The notes beneath the pieces were generated by a model that saw only the letters and a list, made by a program, of their open reading frames with translations, searched no databases and was not told the DNA's origin. 64,000 nt of DNA from Acidobacteriota bacterium (lineage in GTDB: Bacteria; Acidobacteriota; Terriglobia; Terriglobales; Acidobacteriaceae), in the NCBI GenBank assembly GCA_003225055.1, contig QIAU01000137.1, positions 1 to 64,000 of the forward strand. Reading direction: 5' to 3'. Positions 25,476 through 35,090 of the stretch are shown in pieces; within the stretch, counting starts at the first letter, position 1, and each line of letters opens with the position of its first letter. The position numbers and the translations under genes are program-made.

Positions 25476-27119
25476 TCAAGACCGAGGAGGTAACTCCTGG
25501 AACTGAACTTTATCGAGATCGGTATCCTTCACCTCTCTACTGCCAAGCACCCTGAAGTTCGTCACATCGTTGAGGTGAAACACCGGAGCACCGGCGGTTC
25601 TGGGCGACTTGACGCGGAAGTAATCCGCACCATCGACGTCGCTGAGCCAGAAAGCGGGCCTGAGGTCGGGTTTCTCAGTTGCGACTTCAACATTGGAGAA
25701 CTCGACGTTCTTCGAGTGGCGAAGGAAGAACCCGGTAGCAGGCAGTGGCCCGAACATGGTTGGCTCGGGATAGGCATCTTCTTTTTCCGGTGGTTGCAGG
25801 CTGGCCATCTCCCGTGTGCCACCGCCGCGTTGGTGAAGATAGATGTTGCTGATCTTCAGGTCTTCGATGAGGTGGCCGGGTACTCCGCTGATGATGGAGC
25901 AGAGTTCCGGAAGCGCCCCGCAGCTGGTGACATTGCTGATGAGGATGCGCTTCATGCTACCGACGGCGGCGTCCTTCGGACCCCGCATACGTGTTCCAAG
26001 GCGAAGGAACATAGGGGAGCTGGTCAGATCGCGCATGGTAATTCCGACGAAGCTAAGGTCTTCACACAAAGCCCCATCCACTGCTTCCAACGCGAGTCCG
26101 CGGCATCCATCGAAAACACAATTCGAGACCGTGATGTTCTTGAATCCCCCGTTTGACTCCGTGCCGAACTTGATGCGTCCGGTGTTGTGGTTTTTGAATT
26201 CGGGACCAAACTTCTTGAAGCTTCCATCCAGCATCGTGCCGAGTTCATAGTTGCCTGTCACATAGCAATTCGTGATGGTGACATTCTCCGTAGCTCGCGC
26301 GTAGCCAAGGGCAAATGAGCTCTTTGCACAGATTCCATCGTCCCATGGCGAATTGACGCTGCAATTTGAAACGCGAACATTCTTACAGCAGTCGATGTCC
26401 ATGCCATCACGATTGGTGTCGATCTTGAGGTTGTCGACAGTGAGGTTGTCGACGCCGGTGGCGAGAATCGCGAACCAGCCGCCCTGGAGGATAGAGAAGT
26501 CGCGAAGAATAACGTTGTGACAATTTTTCAGGGCGATTGCTTTGTTTCCCACGCCGGGGTTCTTGGTCGAGGGCAAGTCCTTATCGCGCCCCAGCCCTCG
26601 GCTTAAGCCCCTTCCCCAAATCAATCCTGGGCCGACGATCGCAACGTCGTGCAGGTTTTCACCCCACATCAGACTGTTGTGCCAGTGATTATGGCCGAAG
26701 TCTTGGTACATTTCCCACGGACCTTGCGGCTCCGCTGGATCGTATCCATCCCTTGTGCCTTCGAGCGGAACGGCAGCGGCGAGGATGACTGCTCCGGAGT
26801 CGAGGTAAAGGCCGACATGACTCTTGAGATGAAGCGAATAACTGGCATAGATACCCGCGGGGAACAGTACGGTTCCTCCACCGGTAGCGGCGGCAGCATC
26901 AATTGCACTATTTATGGCGGCCGTATCGATGGTTTTACCGTCTCCTTTGGCGCCATACTTGCGAACATCGAATGTGCTGCTCTGGCCGACGCCGGAAGCC
27001 GAGGGAGCCACCTGCTCTCCCGCTTCGCGGCCCAAGGCTCCTGCGGTTGTCACGGCGGTTAAGCCCGCCCCTGCCAGCCTCAGAAAGTCTCTACGGCGAC
27101 CCATGCCTTGCCCATCCAT
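25476..27119 (-). CDS. Tat-exported GH28 polygalacturonase-like hydrolase
   Basis: 547 residues. Tat signal (RRRDFLRLAGAGLTAVT). Pectate-lyase-3-type start (FDVRKYGAKGDGKTIDTAAI), then right-handed beta-helix with GH28 active-site motifs in slightly altered form: TNRDGMDID (for NTDG), SPWDDGICAKSS (for DDC-AIKSG) and GRIKFGTESNGG (RIK). It should cleave alpha-1,4-linked galacturonic acid or a related pectic bond in the periplasm or outside. ATG 27119 is supported by AGGAGG upstream. In the minus-strand operon between GH29 and the broken GH28 copy. Confidence 0.9.
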   Translation of the reverse strand: MDGQGMGRRRDFLRLAGAGLTAVTTAGALGREAGEQVAPSASGVGQSSTFDVRKYGAKGDGKTIDTAAINSAIDAAAATGGGTVLFPAGIYASYSLHLKSHVGLYLDSGAVILAAAVPLEGTRDGYDPAEPQGPWEMYQDFGHNHWHNSLMWGENLHDVAIVGPGLIWGRGLSRGLGRDKDLPSTKNPGVGNKAIALKNCHNVILRDFSILQGGWFAILATGVDNLTVDNLKIDTNRDGMDIDCCKNVRVSNCSVNSPWDDGICAKSSFALGYARATENVTITNCYVTGNYELGTMLDGSFKKFGPEFKNHNTGRIKFGTESNGGFKNITVSNCVFDGCRGLALEAVDGALCEDLSFVGITMRDLTSSPMFLRLGTRMRGPKDAAVGSMKRILISNVTSCGALPELCSIISGVPGHLIEDLKISNIYLHQRGGGTREMASLQPPEKEDAYPEPTMFGPLPATGFFLRHSKNVEFSNVEVATEKPDLRPAFWLSDVDGADYFRVKSPRTAGAPVFHLNDVTNFRVLGSREVKDTDLDKVQFQELPPRS

Positions 27120-27229
27120 TCCTAGCCCTCCTAAATGAGCCTAATTCGTATGAGAATCGGAACCATCTGGCATTCTTTCCTGGTCTAGATCCACGTCCCG
27201 TTTGAGAGAGGAGCGTGTCGTTATCTGGA

Positions 27230-28576
27230 TCAGATTCCGTCGCGCGGCTTTTCCTTGCGCACCAAGATGCTGTCCTGCGTTGGCTCTGATTCGCATTCGA
27301 TGGCGATCGTGGCGACGGGATGGTCCGGAGCTTCAACGGGCAATCCGGTGAACCGGACGCGGAACTTGTCCTGCTGGACTTGGACTTTTCTGTCCGAAGC
27401 CAGCAAACGGGCCCCTTTAACTCCCGTCATGAGGCCGCTCAGGGCGACGGTTTCACCCGGCCAGAAGTGCACGTGCATGTAAAGCGTGTTGCCCTTGCGG
27501 GTAAAGCTGGCGTAATTGCTGCGGCGGACCTGGCACGGATCGGAGCCGTATATGGTCGGTCCGTTTCGATCCATCCAGTGGCCGACTTCGGAGAGAATAC
27601 GCACTGATTCTTCGGGAATGGATCCGTCCGGCTTGGGGCCGATATTCAAAAGATAGTTGCCGGTGTCGCGAGTGCAGGCGACCAGGTTGCGAATCACCTG
27701 TTTCGGAGTCTTCCAGGCATCGTCGGCACGCTGGTATCCCCAGCTGTCGTTCAGCGTCATGCAGGTTTCCCATGCGCGACCGTTGGTCTCGGCAGTGATG
27801 TGTTGCTCAGGAGTGGAAAAGTCTCCGGGGAGTTTGTTCCGATTGTTGACGATGATGTCCGGCTGTAATTCGAAGACCATCTTGTTCATGCGCTCAGACT
27901 CCCACTGATCAGCGCTGAGCGGCCAAGCTACGTCATACCAGAGAACATCAACCTTACCGTAGTTGGTCATCAGCTCGCGTATGAGGCCATGTGTGTACTC
28001 GACGAAGCGTTTGCGAGCGTCTTCATCCTGAGCACAGCGGGCACCATCAGGATGATGCCAATCCATTAGCGAATAGTAGAAGCCCACCCGCAGACCTTCG
28101 GAACGGGCGGCCTCGACATACTCGGCAACCAAGTCGCGACCCGGGCCCTGCTTGGGTGCGCAGTAGTCGGTGAGCTTCGTATTGAAGTTGCAGAACCCCT
28201 CGTGATGTTTGGTAGTCATCACCATGTATTTCTGCCCCGCTTGCTTGGCGAGCCTTGCCCAAGCGCGCGCCGCGTGAGGTGTCGGTTGAAATTTCTTGGC
28301 CAGAGGAGCGTATTCACTCACCGGAATTCCTTCGTTCTCCATTACCCACTCGTGCCGCCCGAGAACACTGTAAAGACCCCAATGGACGAACATGCCGAAC
28401 CGTGCTTCGTGCCACCATTGCATACGCCGGGCGCGATCAGCGTCCTGGGGGGCAGAAGCGGGAGGCTGTGCCGGCTGTGGCGCCTGTGTTTGCGCTGTCC
28501 GAGGCGTTAACGCGCCGGCGGCAAGCAAGGAGGCCGAACTTTTGAGCCACGTACGGCGAGTAAAGAGATTATTCAT
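27230..28576 (-). CDS. GH29 alpha-L-fucosidase
   Basis: 448 residues. Tat-like signal (RRTWLKSSASLLAAGAL). The GH29 TIM barrel shows MQWWHEARFGMFVHWGLYS, QKYMVMTTKHHEGFCNF, GFYYSLMDWHHP, KVDVLWYDVAWP (nucleophile Asp) and NYLLNIGPKPDGSIP. A short C-terminal beta domain follows. It releases alpha-linked L-fucose from glycans outside the cytoplasm. The operon around it carries the genes to oxidise L-fucose, which supports the specificity. Confidence 0.93.
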   Translation of the reverse strand: MNNLFTRRTWLKSSASLLAAGALTPRTAQTQAPQPAQPPASAPQDADRARRMQWWHEARFGMFVHWGLYSVLGRHEWVMENEGIPVSEYAPLAKKFQPTPHAARAWARLAKQAGQKYMVMTTKHHEGFCNFNTKLTDYCAPKQGPGRDLVAEYVEAARSEGLRVGFYYSLMDWHHPDGARCAQDEDARKRFVEYTHGLIRELMTNYGKVDVLWYDVAWPLSADQWESERMNKMVFELQPDIIVNNRNKLPGDFSTPEQHITAETNGRAWETCMTLNDSWGYQRADDAWKTPKQVIRNLVACTRDTGNYLLNIGPKPDGSIPEESVRILSEVGHWMDRNGPTIYGSDPCQVRRSNYASFTRKGNTLYMHVHFWPGETVALSGLMTGVKGARLLASDRKVQVQQDKFRVRFTGLPVEAPDHPVATIAIECESEPTQDSILVRKEKPRDGI

Positions 28577-28606
28577 TTCGAAGATGTGCTCCTTAGCGCA
28601 AGTCGT

Positions 28607-28942
28607 TTAAGGCGCGAGTTTGAAAATTTTGTCCATCAGCATGCACTTTTCTCCGGGCTTGGCCTGTGGAAGCGGCCGTTGGAATTTCCACATCAACTGC
28701 TCCCACTCCTGCACCCTGGGATTTTTGCGGTCAGCCTGCGCTTTCTGGTCAAAGCTGAAGCGGTCGTTGGCTTCGATAATCATGAAGAGCCGAGTACCGA
28801 GAAGATAGATTTCGAGGTCCTCAATGCCGGAGTCTCGAAGGCTCTGGAGTATCTCGGGCCAAACGTTTTCATGATGCCGCTTGTATTCACGAATGAGCTG
28901 CGGATCGTCGGCGAGATCGAGCGCGAGACAGTAACGTTTCAT
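28607..28942 (-). CDS. L-rhamnose/L-fucose mutarotase (RhaM family)
   Basis: 111 residues, cytoplasmic. Family signature: RYCLALDLADDPQLIREYKRHH, VWPEIL, and MWKFQRPLP. RhaM-type proteins interconvert alpha and beta anomers of 6-deoxy sugars. In this L-fucose context it probably supplies the beta-anomer to L-fucose dehydrogenase. The ATG overlaps the stop codon of the upstream gene (ATGA), so it is translationally coupled to it. Confidence 0.9.
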   Translation of the reverse strand: MKRYCLALDLADDPQLIREYKRHHENVWPEILQSLRDSGIEDLEIYLLGTRLFMIIEANDRFSFDQKAQADRKNPRVQEWEQLMWKFQRPLPQAKPGEKCMLMDKIFKLAP

Positions 28943-30192
28943 CGGGCTTCGACTCCCAACCTGACCGTTCCGCCTGCCTGTTCAACAGTAACGGGGCGAT
29001 ATCCACGCAATGCGAAGTACAAGACGTACACATAGCAGGCCAGCGGAACGATGAAAGCTCGCTGAATACTGCTCGCATCGAAGATGTAGCCTATGAGAGC
29101 GGGAATCATTGCGCCGCCAATAATCGACATCACCAGCAGGGAAGAGCCGCGTTTGGTGTAGCTGCCCAGTCCCTTTACGCTCAGAGCAAAAATCGTTGGG
29201 AGCATAATGGAATGGAAGAAGCCGATGAAGACGAGGGCCCAGATGGGAGCAAGCCCGGAGGTACTGATAACCACCAGAAGGGAAATGAGAGCTCCGGCAG
29301 CAAAGATCAAAAGCAGGCGCGGCGCGGCAATGACCTTCATTACGGCGGATCCGGCGAAGCGTTCGATCATGAATCCGAGTAAATGGAATTTCAGATAATT
29401 TGCCGCCAATTTCTCGGAAGTGCCGGGTGAAGTGTGCTGCACAAAAACGACGAAAACATGCTGTCCTGTGATGTGGCTCGTCTTATCCGAAATGAGAAAA
29501 GCTGCCATGGCAGAGATTTCTGCGGCCGTGGTCATGCGTTTTCCGAGCGGAATCTTGGAGACCGTTTCCTGAAGTTTCTGCTCAGGATTTTGGAATGTGC
29601 TGAGCCACTGCTGATAGAGGGGCGTCATGACCTCAGCCGGAGCAATCGCGCTCACTCGAATCCCACAAGGGAGCAGTTCAACGGCCCACTCGCGGGTGAG
29701 GGCGAGAATCGCGCCTTTAGCAGACGCGCATCCAGAAGTTCCGCCCCGGCCTGTAAGAGCTGTCTTGGATGCGATATTAAGAATGCAGGCTGGCGAATTT
29801 CTTAAGGCGGACAAAGCAAAATGCGCCATTTCGTAATAGTGAAGAAGATTGCGTCGCAGCGACGCGCAGTAGCCTTCGGGCGATGCGTGCTCGAGTCCGA
29901 CCTTGTCGTTTACCCCGGCGTTATTGACGAGCGCATCGATCTGCTTAAAAGCTTCAAGGGTTCGGGCCACAGCCTCACGCGAGCGCGGCGCATCGGCGAG
30001 TTCCAGTGCAATATGTTTCGCTTGGGCTCCCTGCCGGAGGAGTTTACATTCGAGCTCCTGCCCTGAGTTCTGGTCCTTGTCGACGATAACGGGGATGGCG
30101 CCTTCTTCCGCGACGGTTCTGCCAATCTGAGCCCCGATGCCTTTGGCCCCGCCAGTTATGGGTACAACCTTGTCTTTCAGGGTGAGGTCCAT
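28939..30192 (-). CDS. Chimera: L-fucose-dehydrogenase-like SDR fused to the C-terminal half of a FucP-type permease
   Basis: 417 residues in one open frame. Residues 1-248 are an SDR (KDKVVPITGGAKGIGAQIG, ALVNNAGVNDK, ILNIASKTALTG, up to ITGQHVFV) resembling L-fucose dehydrogenases. Directly after VFV the sequence is the second half of an L-fucose:H+ symporter (FVQHTSPGTSEKLAANYLKF, HLLGFMIERF, then about five membrane helices). The SDR end (normally DGGY...), the intergenic space and the permease's first six helices are missing, so one in-frame deletion made the fusion at about 29450. In the SDR active site, YxxxK is changed: GCASAKGA has Cys in place of Tyr. Both halves are therefore probably dead. 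RhaM remains coupled to its stop codon. Confidence 0.8.
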   Translation of the reverse strand: MDLTLKDKVVPITGGAKGIGAQIGRTVAEEGAIPVIVDKDQNSGQELECKLLRQGAQAKHIALELADAPRSREAVARTLEAFKQIDALVNNAGVNDKVGLEHASPEGYCASLRRNLLHYYEMAHFALSALRNSPACILNIASKTALTGRGGTSGCASAKGAILALTREWAVELLPCGIRVSAIAPAEVMTPLYQQWLSTFQNPEQKLQETVSKIPLGKRMTTAAEISAMAAFLISDKTSHITGQHVFVVFVQHTSPGTSEKLAANYLKFHLLGFMIERFAGSAVMKVIAAPRLLLIFAAGALISLLVVISTSGLAPIWALVFIGFFHSIMLPTIFALSVKGLGSYTKRGSSLLVMSIIGGAMIPALIGYIFDASSIQRAFIVPLACYVYVLYFALRGYRPVTVEQAGGTVRLGVEAR

Positions 30193-30205
30193 CCAAAAAC
30201 TTTTC

Positions 30206-31033
30206 CTAAAGTCCGTAAAAACGCGCTGCGTTTAGACCAAAAATGTTGGCCCGATCGGTTTCGGAAAACGATTCCGCATAGCTGCTGATTAAATCGACCA
30301 CCCGTGAGTAACTTCCCGCTAGCAGGCAGACTGGCCAATCCGACCCGAACATCACACGGTAGACCCCGAATGCGTCGAAGACGATGTCGAGATAGGGCAC
30401 GATGTCCTGGTCCGACCAGTTCTGCCAGTCGGCTTCCGTGATCAGGCCAGAGATTTTGCAATACACGTTTTGATGTTTTGCAATTTCGCGGATGTGTTGG
30501 CGCCAAGGGGATATCTTCTTATTTCTAATTTCAGGTTTGGCTATGTGGTCAACGACAAAGAGCTGGTCGGGAAACTTGGCTACCAATTCCGCTGCAGCAG
30601 GGAGTTGGCGTGCATAAACCAAAATGTCGTAGGTAAGACCGAAATGGCCCAGCCAGGAAATACCGCGGACGAATGCTTCGCGGAGCAGGAAGCGGTCGTC
30701 GGGTTCAGCCTGCACAATATGACGAATTCCGCGAAGCTTTCTGCAATTAGCGTAGACTTGCAATGATTCGTGGACGCCGGGAGAGCAGAGGTCCACCCAG
30801 CCTACGACGCCGAGAATCTGTGGAAATTTTGAAGCTAAATCCAGCAGAAATCTGGTCTCGGCCTCCGATTGGTCGGCTTGTACAGCGATAGAACCATCTA
30901 TGTTGTGGGATTCGAGTTCGGGGATTAGGTCGTGAGGCAAGAAATCACGATGCAGCACAGCCATGTTGTCCGTGATCCAGCTGTCACGAGTCCGATTAAA
31001 CTTCCAAAAATGCTGATGAGAGTCGATTCTCAT
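30206..31033 (-). CDS. Amidohydrolase, probable L-fuconolactonase
   Basis: About 275 residues. Amidohydrolase-2 TIM barrel: MRIDSHQHFWKF with the HxH-type start, DGSIAVQADQSEAETRFLLDLA, VGWVDLCSP, LRGIRHIVQAEPD, FVVDHIAKPEIR, NVYCKISGLITEADW, and VMFGSDWPVC. This matches lactonases of L-fucose and L-rhamnose breakdown. It would hydrolyse L-fucono-1,5-lactone to L-fuconate, the step after L-fucose dehydrogenase. Start at the ATG of MRIDSH because family members begin there. Thirteen bases separate it from the next gene in the operon. Confidence 0.88.
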   Translation of the reverse strand: MRIDSHQHFWKFNRTRDSWITDNMAVLHRDFLPHDLIPELESHNIDGSIAVQADQSEAETRFLLDLASKFPQILGVVGWVDLCSPGVHESLQVYANCRKLRGIRHIVQAEPDDRFLLREAFVRGISWLGHFGLTYDILVYARQLPAAAELVAKFPDQLFVVDHIAKPEIRNKKISPWRQHIREIAKHQNVYCKISGLITEADWQNWSDQDIVPYLDIVFDAFGVYRVMFGSDWPVCLLAGSYSRVVDLISSYAESFSETDRANIFGLNAARFYGL

Positions 31034-31082
31034 GCGAAAAGGTTCGGTGTCCCCACATCGATCGCGAACCAAAATAGTTCAA

Positions 31083-31915
31083 TCAGCGGATGTTAATGAA
31101 TCCGCCATTAATCGGATAATCCACCCCGGTGATGAACGAGGCTTCGTCCGAACATAAGAACAGCGCGAGCAATGCCACCTCGCGAGGTTCAGCTATTCGC
31201 CCGATAGGCTGCGATTGCGAGAGCCTGCCGATGATCTCGCGCTCGCGGCCGGGATAGTTTTGTTCGACAAATCCGGCCACACAAGGGCGTGAACACTCGT
31301 GCCGGCGAGATGCAGTTACAACGTATGTTGTGACTGATATAGTCACGTGCAACGGAATAGGTCATGGCCAGAACGGCGCCCTTGCCCATCGAATAGGCAA
31401 AGCGGTCGGGCAGTCCCGCCGAACTGGCAATCGACGCCATATTCAGAACTACTCCCGTCCGCCGCTTCTTCATTGCCGGCAGCGCCGCGGACAGACAGTT
31501 GTATACGCCTTTCACGTTCACCCTATAAATACGGTCGAAGTCCTCGTCCGACGTGCCCTCGAGGTTGCCTACTTTGTGCAATTCCTGCATTATTCACGAG
31601 AATGTCGATGGGCGACTCGCGCAGCATCTCCTGAAACGCTTGACGCACTTCCGAGTGAGAGGGGACGTCGCAGCGGCGGGCACTGGCCGAACCTCTGCCC
31701 TTCGCCATCGAGGCGGAAACCTGCTCGGCTCAATCGAGGTCCGGATCGATGAGTCTGACGCAGGCCCCATGGCCAGCAAACGTTTCTGCAATCGCTCGCC
31801 CGATTCCACTTGCACCGCCGGTAATCACAGCGACCTTGCCGTGAAGACGAAATAAGCCGTTATCTATGGATACGGTCAGTATGGATACGGTCAGAGGGAT
31901 ACTCCTCTCTTCCAC
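31083..31915 (-). pseudogene. Broken SDR, probably 2-keto-3-deoxy-L-fuconate dehydrogenase
   Basis: At least three frames make one SDR: LHGKVAVITGGASGIGRAIA (31900-31740) ending in a stop after DPDLD; then ASARRCDVPSHSEVRQAF with IDILVNNAGIA; then VGNLEGTSDEDFDRIYRVN, NMASIASSAG and RFAYSMGKGA (Tyr-Lys kept); and, after a last shift near 31280, QPIGRIAEPREVALLALFLC with GGFINIR at the end. The position in the fucose operon, between the UxaA-type dehydratase and the lactonase, suggests it once oxidised 2-keto-3-deoxy-L-fuconate. Confidence 0.8.
31865..31894. repeat. 15-bp tandem duplication at a gene junction
   Basis: TATGGATACGGTCAG occurs twice head to tail (31865-31879, 31880-31894), exactly over the stop codon of the UxaA-type gene and the start of the broken SDR. 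It adds the residues LTVSI twice in the SDR frame. It looks like a recent slippage event. Confidence 0.85.
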
Positions 31916-33555
31916 GGAATGAAATCGTCCTGGTCGAGCCTTTCGGCTTTAGTTTTCACCTGACCGCTCGCTACGCGAAGCATGAGGTCGAGCAGAGCCT
32001 CGGACGACTCCTCCGCCGTGGATTGGCCGGAGATGATGGGGCCGCAATCGAAATCGATGATGTCAGGCATGCGCTGGGCCAGTGCAGTATTGCTCGAAAT
32101 CTTGATGACCGGAGCGATTGGATTCCCGGTTGGAGTTCCCAAACCCGTGGTAAACAGGACGATGTTGGCGCCGGAACCTACCTGTGCAGTTACTGCCTCC
32201 ACGTCATTACCTGGAGTACAAAGCAAATTAAGACCGGACTGGGTTGCGTATTCGGGATAGTCAAGAACGGCGGTGATAGGCGACGCCCCTCCTTTCCTGG
32301 CAGCGCCTGCCGATTTCATCGCGTCGGTGACGAGGCCATCGCGGATGTTTCCCGGCGATGGATTCATGTCGAAACCGGAACCGACGGCCTGTGCGCGGGA
32401 ATTGTAGGCCGTCATCAGCGACAGGAAACGATCAGCAGCTTCGTCAGAAATACAACGATTCACCAACTCCTGCTCAACGCCGCACAACTCAGGGAACTCG
32501 GACAGAATCGTTCGTCCGCCCATCGCTGCCAATTTGTCCGAAACCTGGCCCAAAGTCGGATTGGCGGAGATCCCCGAGAAACCGTCAGACCCGCCGCACT
32601 TTAAGCCGACAGTGAGGGATGTCAAAGAAGCAGAAGTCCGCTGCGCCTCATTGGCCCCTACCAATCCGAGAAAAGTTTCCTCTATCGCCTGCGACAACAG
32701 CTTTGACTCGGTTCCGAGCCGCTGTTGTTCGAGGACTACCACCTGCTTGCCGGTGCGAGGATCGCGCTTTGCCAATTCCTCACGCAGAATTTCGGTCTGA
32801 GCGTTTTGGCAGCCAAGGCTGAGAACGGTTGCACCCGCGACATTTGGATGATGGATGTATCCGGCCAATAACCCACACAGGGTGCGGGCATCGTCGCGGG
32901 TTCCACCACAACCACCCTGGTGAGTCAGGAACTTAATGCCGTCCACATTTGGGAACACACTCGATGACGGGGACGACTCCAAGGTTTCCTGCACTTGAGA
33001 GCCGACAATCCGGCCCGAATGCCCCTCCTGGTATAGCTGCACAAGCCGCTTCACCATTGCCCGATATTTCTGGGGTGGCGCGAAACCGAGCTCTTCGACA
33101 AACGCCTGCCGCATGGTGTCAATGTTGCGGTTCTCGCAGAACACGAGGGGAATCACAATCCAGTAATTTCTTGTGCCAACTTGACCGTCTTCGCGGTAGT
33201 ATCCCGACCACCGTTTTTTGCGCCAGCGGCCGACCTCGGGAGCAACCCAGGGGGAAGAGGCGGTTCGCGGCTTGACCGCCATCGAGTCGTGCCGCGTGTT
33301 GAGGGTGGTAATCGGTTCGCCTGCAGCAATCGGCTTCCGTGCCCTACCGACCGGGATTCCATACATGACGATTGGAGCGCCTGCAGCCAAGTCTCGGGTT
33401 GTCACTTTGTGCTTAGGCGGGACGTCAGACACCAATGTAAATGTGCCCGCGCTGTCCGCAATCTGTTCACCGGCCCGCAAAGGCACAAGCGCCACGAGCA
33501 CGTTGTCATCCGGGTGGATCTTCAAGACTCTCTCCGCGATGGATTCCGCTTTCAT
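31891..33555 (-). CDS. UxaA-family dehydratase (altronate dehydratase-like)
   Basis: 554 residues. An N-terminal SAF domain (about 1-95, VLKIHPDDNVLVALVPLRAGE) is joined to the dehydratase domain: GYYREDGQVGTRNYWIVIP, FLTHQGGCGG (metal or Fe-S Cys), VLSLGCQNAQ, VGLKCGGSDGFSGISANP and LNLLCTPGNDVEAVTAQ. UxaA removes water from D-altronate. As no enolase-type L-fuconate dehydratase is seen in this fucose operon, this protein may do that step; this is inference. Full length and intact. Upstream at 33574-33588 there is a small dyad, GTTTC-AACCG-GAAAC. Confidence 0.88.
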   Translation of the reverse strand: MKAESIAERVLKIHPDDNVLVALVPLRAGEQIADSAGTFTLVSDVPPKHKVTTRDLAAGAPIVMYGIPVGRARKPIAAGEPITTLNTRHDSMAVKPRTASSPWVAPEVGRWRKKRWSGYYREDGQVGTRNYWIVIPLVFCENRNIDTMRQAFVEELGFAPPQKYRAMVKRLVQLYQEGHSGRIVGSQVQETLESSPSSSVFPNVDGIKFLTHQGGCGGTRDDARTLCGLLAGYIHHPNVAGATVLSLGCQNAQTEILREELAKRDPRTGKQVVVLEQQRLGTESKLLSQAIEETFLGLVGANEAQRTSASLTSLTVGLKCGGSDGFSGISANPTLGQVSDKLAAMGGRTILSEFPELCGVEQELVNRCISDEAADRFLSLMTAYNSRAQAVGSGFDMNPSPGNIRDGLVTDAMKSAGAARKGGASPITAVLDYPEYATQSGLNLLCTPGNDVEAVTAQVGSGANIVLFTTGLGTPTGNPIAPVIKISSNTALAQRMPDIIDFDCGPIISGQSTAEESSEALLDLMLRVASGQVKTKAERLDQDDFIPWKRGVSL

Positions 33556-33707
33556 ATTGCCAGCTGGGGCTAGGTTTCAACCGGAAACGCTGCCGAGCCT
33601 GTCGTTTCGCATGCTAGAACAAGTGTTTTATCAGTATTGCCATGCAGGTTGTCACGAACTCTCTTCGGTGTCAACCTGGCACGCCTTCAGTGCCTTCAGT
33701 CCTTCAG

Positions 33708-35042
33708 TCAGGCGCCAGCCTTCAGTTCCAGTGTTGTTTTGGCCTTGCGATCTCTGTGGACGATCACCGGAACTCGAGATGGGACGCGAAGAGTCACCCG
33801 GCCCGATTGGATCCGAAAGTCGGCATTTGTCGATTGGTCGACCGACAAACGGGTAGCGATCATCTCGCTCGGCGTCCAGCCCTCCGGAAGAGGAAAGCTC
33901 AGCTCGCGCGCCTTGACGCTATAGAAGACAATGCGCTCTTTGTCGAGTGACACATGTGCCTCCCGTACTTGCAATCTCCAGATCGTCGACCTTGATGCTG
34001 TACGTGTGGTTTTCCCAATCGAGATCGACCGTGGCGTCGCCATCCAGACCGATGATGGTGCGATTGCCATCGCGCTGAAATGTTGTATTGTAATGCCCCG
34101 TCGGTGGAGTTTCGACCAGGGAAGCCGTACCAGGTAAAACGAATCCAACACCGAGGCGAAGTCTACCTCAGTGCCGACCATTGCGTGGGGAGAATTGCTG
34201 GAGAAAAGACAATTCAGCACGCGATCCGGTCGGCTCGTGCCCCATTCTCCCCAAACGGCGCTATGACGGTGAATCGCCGCCATTAAAGGAATCGGCTTTC
34301 CGCCAAATGGACAGGGTGCGGGCCGCGGCATATGCCAGAATAGACTGACCGTGCCGATGAACGTATAACGTATCGCCTCGGAACTGACGTCAACACCGCG
34401 TCGCGCAAACTCCTCCAACATCTTGTACCGGCCATCAACCAGGTTCTTTACGCCACCTGCGGGGTGGGCCGGCTCCCAGTCATTGCGGATGGGAAAGTAG
34501 GAGAGCACATCGATGTGTGTGGTATCCCTCAGCTTGTAGCGATCGCAGGTGTACTGGACTCGCCGTCGTCCAGGTTCTGTCATGTTCTTGGCGAGGCCAA
34601 CAATATAGGAATTTTCCCCGGCCCAGTTGCCTCTTTCCCACAGTTTACCGTCCGGACGGCGAGCAATGATGCCTGGATCCCATGCCGGACTGGAACGGTA
34701 AGCGTCATCGCAGTTATCGGAGAAGGTGATATTCGCATTGAGTTCACGGCCGCGATGCATCAACTGCTGCAAGCGGTCATATCCTCCAAGCCTTTCGTTT
34801 ACCTGCGCCACCGCAGGATAGCCCGTGTCTTTGCCTCGATATTGCCATCCCCAGAGATGAACCACTTGTGGGTAGCCCGCGGTGACGTCCGTCACGGTCC
34901 GCACAAGCTCACACTGCTTGAACGTAGCCCTTGGTTTGTCGTACTTCGGCTCGTCGCAATGGATGCCCTGCACAAATTTGTCATCATAGGTAGTTAGTTC
35001 TCGTTCTTGGCCTGCGGTTGCGCACGAGCTTGGCGGCAGCAA
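33708..35042 (-). pseudogene. GH101-like glycosidase, truncated and doubly frameshifted
   Basis: The sequence resembles endo-alpha-N-acetylgalactosaminidase-type hydrolases: VHLWGWQYRGKDTGYPAV, NITFSDNCDDAY, SPAWDPGIIARRPDGK, DTTHIDVLSYFP and VDVSSEAI. The first part of the catalytic domain and a signal peptide are missing; the frame opens with a TTG and no binding site. After GITIQHF the frame reads nonsense for about 40 codons, while the adjacent frame keeps sense (DGNRTIIGLDGDATVDLDW, KVDDLEIA). It returns at HVSLDKERIVFYS. So two compensating shifts lie at about 34085 and 33960. Substrate in soil bacteria is not known to me. Confidence 0.7.
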
Positions 35043-35090
35043 GCCATGAATCGAGCCTCGATTTCCTGCCTGCTTCGACTCAGCCTGGAG

